Part shown: positions 8,359-10,265 of the stretch, piece after piece
Numbering within the stretch: the first letter of the stretch is position 1
Layout of the letters: every line of letters starts with the position of its first letter
The notes under the pieces: model-generated
Databases searched by the model: none
Told to the model about the DNA's origin: nothing
What the model saw: the letters and a program-made list of their open reading frames with translations, nothing else
DNA from: Chloroflexota bacterium
GTDB taxonomy: Bacteria > Chloroflexota > Anaerolineae > Anaerolineales > UBA4823
DNA length: 10,265 nucleotides
Assembly: GCA_023395675.1 (NCBI GenBank)
Contig: JAEWYL010000243.1
Coordinates: 1 to 10,265 of the forward strand
Reading direction: 5' to 3'
Translations under genes and position numbers: made by a program

Positions 8359-8504
8359 ACCAGAGCGGGCGACCTGGCTCTGGCAAACGGCTGGATAACC
8401 GCCTGCCATTACAGTTGCGCAACAGCGCCGGACTCCGCCTGTCTTCCGACAGGCGCCACCGGCTTCGCCTTTCAGCCTCCCATCCGGGGGATAGGTACTC
8501 TGGC
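8359..8504 (-). ncRNA. Cobalamin riboswitch aptamer
   Basis: Read on the minus strand the parts occur in order. P1 is CCAGAG (8503-8498) pairing with CTCTGG (8365-8360). Next come GGCTGAAAGGCGAAGCCGG, the split GGTG...GAGTCC loop closed by GCCGG/CCGGC, the highly conserved GCGCAACTGTAA (8420-8409), a P6-like arm, and a B12-box-like AGCCAGGTCGCCCGC (8379-8365; consensus AGYCAGGARACCTGCC). Transcription should start about 19 nt before P1. The setting, upstream of a BtuF-type lipoprotein operon with a terminator after it, fits OFF control by cobalamin. It is odd in carrying a 20-nt hairpin (8436-8455) inside the conserved loop. The B12 box is degenerate, so ligand preference (adenosyl- versus methyl- or aquo-cobalamin) is not assigned. 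Confidence 0.85.
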
Positions 8505-8529
8505 TGATGTGGATTGTACGGACGGGGGT

Positions 8530-8558
8530 ATTGTAAGCCAGCCCGGCGGCTGAGTCAA
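8530..8558 (-). promoter_or_regulatory. Sigma-70-type promoter of the btuFCD operon
   Basis: The minus strand reads TTGACT (8558-8553), a 17-bp spacer and TACAAT (8535-8530). Each hexamer differs from consensus at one position. Start of transcription is expected near 8523, giving a leader of about 360 nt that contains the whole cobalamin riboswitch and terminator. The fit between this start and the aptamer's 5' end supports both calls. Confidence 0.8.
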
Positions 8559-8587
8559 GCGATTGGGCGGCGGGGTGCGCGAAACAA

Positions 8588-8640
8588 CCGATAAGGGATG
8601 AAGGTGTGCGCTGAGGCCGCACACCTTCATCCCTTATCGG
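8588..8640. repeat. 23-bp perfect inverted repeat with 7-nt loop
   Basis: Arms 8588-8610 and 8618-8640 are exact reverse complements around CTGAGGC. The element sits 30 bp upstream of the btu promoter, between two divergent transcription units. No immediate T-tract follows on either strand; the nearest is TTTTTT at 8652-8657, 11 bp past the plus-strand arm. It is not a typical terminator and no gene ends here. It could be a small hairpin-type mobile element (REP- or MITE-like) or a structured RNA; only one copy is in the window. Confidence 0.8.
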
Positions 8641-8837
8641 CCAAAACTATCTTTTTTGAAAACTTCCGCAAGCCTTCAACCCCACTTGATTAGATCATAT
8701 TGGTACATTTGGGGGAGGGACAGGCGCGCCCGCTTCCAGTATCCTTAGGACGCTGGCAAACCTCTGTCTTCATAGCGCAAAGCAGTACAGCGCTGTGCAG
8801 CGGGGAATAACCAGAGCGGCAAGCTGGTACATTAATT
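8641..8837. other. Intergenic stretch without a supported gene
   Basis: No convincing coding sequence is seen. The short minus-strand frame here lacks a ribosome-binding site and any recognisable motif. A TGGTACATT 9-mer occurs twice (8700-8708 and 8825-8833). GGCAAACC and CGCAAAG occur at 8755-8762 and 8776-8782, echoing the aptamer that begins 98 bp later. The promoter of the downstream riboswitch must lie here or just before, but I could not identify a good -35/-10 pair. Confidence 0.4.
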
Positions 8838-8948
8838 CTTGACGTTGAAAATGGCAAACCTGCCGAAAGGCAGCGACGCAAAGTTACGGGTCTAAACGGT
8901 ATTCCTTTCTCTCATCCTGTCCGCCGTATGATCGCCGAACCGCCTAAG
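8838..8948 (+). ncRNA. Cyclic di-GMP-I (GEMM-I) riboswitch aptamer
   Basis: Core words of the class appear in order: ATGGCAAACC (8851-8860), the hairpin TGCC-GAAA-GGCA with its GNRA tetraloop at 8865-8868, GACGCAAAG (8875-8883), ACGGGTCTAA (8886-8895), and a second arm ACGG (8896-8899) with CCGT (8924-8927) leading into ATGATCGCCGAACCGCC. A closing stem can be drawn from CTTGACGTT (8838-8846) to AACCGCCTAAG (8938-8948) with one mismatch and two bulges. By alignment to the Vibrio Vc2 RNA, the ligand-reading position 20 is G, which predicts c-di-GMP rather than cyclic AMP-GMP. The first base pair under the tetraloop arm is C-C (8859/8874) instead of C-G, a mild departure. It lies 176 nt upstream of a gene for a secreted CAP protein. 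Confidence 0.88.
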
Positions 8949-9011
8949 TCCGAATAACCGCGCTCCGGTAAATCCCTTAGGCATGGCCCAGGGGATTTTT
9001 TATTTCCCCTG
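8942..9011 (+). terminator. GEMM expression platform: antiterminator, terminator and overlapping hairpin
   Basis: AAATCCCT (8970-8977) pairs with GGGGATTT (8991-8998), with an inner GGC-ATG-GCC, and T-rich sequence follows: a terminator. GCCTAAG (8942-8948), the 3' strand of the aptamer's closing stem, is also a perfect 7-nt partner of CTTAGGC (8976-8982), which overlaps the terminator. A third hairpin, CAGGGGA (8989-8995) with TCCCCTG (9005-9011), loops out the T-tract. If c-di-GMP stabilises the closing stem, the terminator is freed and the gene is off. That direction is inferred. Confidence 0.7.
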
Positions 9012-9124
9012 AACAAAGCTGTAGTAGGACCTGTCCAGATATTCAGCCGGGAGGCACCCGCCAAAGCACCCTGCAACCCTCAAGCCTCCTGCCTGAACCT
9101 GGACGGGCGTTGATCGAGGTAAAA

Positions 9125-10129
9125 GTGCGCAATATCAATAAAAACGCTGTCAATCGAGCCACAAGGCCGGCAAACATCTTTTTCGCCCTCCTGGGCGTAC
9201 TCGCCCTGACATTCACCAGCGCCAGGCCGCAGACCGTGCGGGCCGGCGAAGACTCCCCCTCCAAAACCTTTTTCCCGCAGGTCGGCCAGATGAGCTATTT
9301 CCTCACTTCGAGCGGCCCGGACTGGCTGGCCCGCCTGAACGCCTACCGCTCCATGGCGGACCTGCCCGCCCTGCAGGAAAACCCCGAGTGGAGCGAGGGC
9401 GACAGCCTGCACGCCCGCTATATGGTAAAAAATGACCGGGTGGAGCACAGCGAGGCGCCCGGCAACCCCTGGTACTCCGCCCAGGGAGACGCCGCCGCCC
9501 GGGCCTCCAACCTGGTCGGCAGCGGGGACCCGCAGGCCAGCGACCTGTTCGCCATTGACGCCTGGATGCAGGCCCCCTTCCACGCCCTGGGAATCCTGGA
9601 CCCCGAGCTCACCCAGGTCGGTTTTGGCAGCTACCGGGAGCAGGATGAAGTGGTACAGATGGGCGCGGCCCTGGACATCTCCCGCGGGATCACCGGCCTG
9701 CCCGCCGGGACGCGCTTCCCGATCATCTGGCCCTCGAGCGGCTCCGTGGTCCCCCTGACCGGCTTCACCAGCGAGCATCCCGACCCGCTCACCAGCTGCC
9801 CGGGATATACCAGCCCGAGCGGTCTGCCCATCATCATCCAGCTCGGCGCCGGGCAGCTCAGCCCGCAGGTGACCGCCAGCTCCTTCAAGCAGGGGTCCAC
9901 CGCCCTGGAGCACTGCGTATTCTCCGAGGTGGATTACTACAACCCGACCGGCGCCGACCAGGAGCTCGGGCGCACCATCCTGGACCTGCGGGATGCGGTG
10001 GTGCTCATCCCGCGCCACCCGCTCACCCCGGGAGCGCGCTACACGGCCTCGGTCCAGGTGGACGGGCAGACCCACACCTGGAGCTTCGAGGTCTCGCCCG
10101 ACGCCAGGCCGGTCACCCAGGGACCATAA
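9125..10129 (+). CDS. Secreted CAP/SCP-domain protein under a c-di-GMP riboswitch
   Basis: A 334-residue exported protein. The signal peptide has a basic start (RNINKNAVNRATR), a hydrophobic core (IFFALLGVLALTF) and probable cleavage after TVRA near residue 40. A CAP (cysteine-rich secretory/PR-1, PF00188-type) domain spans about residues 66-190: LNAYRS, LHARYMVKN (His96), RVEHSE (His108), GDAAARASNL, DAWMQAPFHALGILDP (His153) and VGFG. The His residues match the family's cavity positions. A C-terminal beta-rich, Ig-like region follows (about 195-330, ending GARYTASVQVDGQTHTWSF) with two Cys that could form a disulfide. The start is taken as GTG at 9125 because GAGGT lies 4 nt upstream; a TTG at 9110 would add five residues. 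Bacterial CAP proteins act outside the cell but their substrates are mostly unknown, so no reaction is assigned. It is monocistronic: a mobile element begins 11 bp after its stop. Confidence 0.88.
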   Translation: MRNINKNAVNRATRPANIFFALLGVLALTFTSARPQTVRAGEDSPSKTFFPQVGQMSYFLTSSGPDWLARLNAYRSMADLPALQENPEWSEGDSLHARYMVKNDRVEHSEAPGNPWYSAQGDAAARASNLVGSGDPQASDLFAIDAWMQAPFHALGILDPELTQVGFGSYREQDEVVQMGAALDISRGITGLPAGTRFPIIWPSSGSVVPLTGFTSEHPDPLTSCPGYTSPSGLPIIIQLGAGQLSPQVTASSFKQGSTALEHCVFSEVDYYNPTGADQELGRTILDLRDAVVLIPRHPLTPGARYTASVQVDGQTHTWSFEVSPDARPVTQGP

Positions 10130-10138
10130 ACAAAAAGT

Positions 10139-10171
10139 AAGGGGCTGTCCAAAAAGTCTGGGCAGCCCCTT
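10139..10171 (+). terminator. Hairpin at the insertion-sequence left end, also a likely terminator
   Basis: AAGGGGCTGTCCA (10139-10151) pairs with TGGGCAGCCCCTT (10159-10171) with one G-U pair and a 7-nt loop, ending in TTT. It starts 9 bp after the CAP stop codon. It can terminate CAP transcription and shield the transposase from outside transcription. The GGGGCTGTCCAAAAAGT sequence resembles the terminal repeats of IS1182-type elements. Confidence 0.65.
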
Positions 10172-10265
10172 TCGCGTTTAAAGAAGATGTGATTCAATAG
10201 GGGGTATGAAGAAAAAAAGCTCGCCACCCGTGTTCAAGGAATATACCCAGGGGCAGATCGTCCTG
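10141..10265 (+). mobile_element. Left end of an IS1182-family insertion sequence (truncated by window)
   Basis: The element appears to start with GGGGCTGTCC at 10141, followed 65 bp later by a transposase start of the IS1182 type. The right end and any target-site duplication lie beyond the window, so the exact boundary is not proven. Insertion is directly downstream of the CAP gene and leaves it intact. Confidence 0.6.
10206..10265 (+). CDS. IS1182-family transposase, N-terminal 20 codons (partial)
   Basis: The ATG at 10206 opens a frame that runs off the window end, reading MKKKSSPPVFKEYTQGQIVL. The FKEYTQGQ-IVL segment matches the usual N-terminus of IS1182-type DDE transposases (FKxYxQxQxxLLPPSLDELI as I know it). 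The catalytic region is not included, so intactness cannot be judged. A run of G (10200-10204) lies just before the start, closer than a normal ribosome-binding site. Confidence 0.65.
   Translation, partial: MKKKSSPPVFKEYTQGQIVL

Noticed and set aside
8173..8622. Small open frames on both strands across the riboswitch leader
   Set aside because: They cover the promoter and the cobalamin aptamer, whose conserved RNA words explain the sequence; no ribosome-binding site or protein motif is seen.
8588..8640. Simple intrinsic terminator call for the 23-bp inverted repeat
   Set aside because: No gene ends next to it and no T-tract follows directly on either strand.
8690..8881. Minus-strand 63-codon frame over the GEMM region
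   Set aside because: Overlaps the aptamer on the other strand, with no ribosome-binding site and no similarity I recognise.
8164..9124. CRISPR array or tRNA gene in the long intergenic region
   Set aside because: No regularly spaced repeats and no cloverleaf with T-loop sequence were found; the structure is explained by two riboswitches and one inverted repeat.

Overview
The window looks like chromosomal DNA from a GC-rich Chloroflexota bacterium, probably an Anaerolineae-like lineage. This rests on a soluble hybrid histidine kinase built from many GAF domains, a lipoprotein-based BtuFCD importer and a secreted CAP-domain protein. The taxonomy is an inference from gene style, not a match.

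Layout. Positions 1-183 hold a C-rich tract (1-50), then an AT-rich stretch with a 14-bp palindrome and a TATAAT box. A 1625-residue hybrid sensor kinase (184-5061, +) follows. It converges on a three-gene minus-strand operon (8163 down to 5206) encoding a corrinoid-type substrate-binding lipoprotein, a FecCD/BtuC permease and a BtuD-like ATPase. A 22-bp perfect hairpin at 5125-5171 serves as a two-way terminator between the kinase and the operon.

The 960-bp gap between 8164 and 9124 is almost all RNA-level control. On the minus strand a TTGACT-N17-TACAAT promoter drives a roughly 360-nt leader. That leader holds a cobalamin riboswitch with an extra hairpin inserted in a conserved loop, and a terminator. 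On the plus strand a c-di-GMP-I (GEMM) riboswitch with a terminator precedes a secreted CAP/SCP-domain protein (9125-10129). The two leaders end in nearly the same hairpin/T-tract motif. A 23-bp perfect inverted repeat (8588-8640) lies between the divergent units and is unexplained.

The right edge (from about 10141) is the left end of an insertion sequence. A hairpin tip is followed by the first 20 codons of an IS1182-type transposase, cut by the window end.

How it fits together: the importer is probably repressed when cobalamin is plentiful, and the exported CAP protein is probably controlled by c-di-GMP. The kinase carries no output domain besides its own receiver, so its target is not shown here. 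I see no CRISPR array, tRNA, rRNA or wholly new multi-gene system. The most unusual content is the riboswitch architecture.
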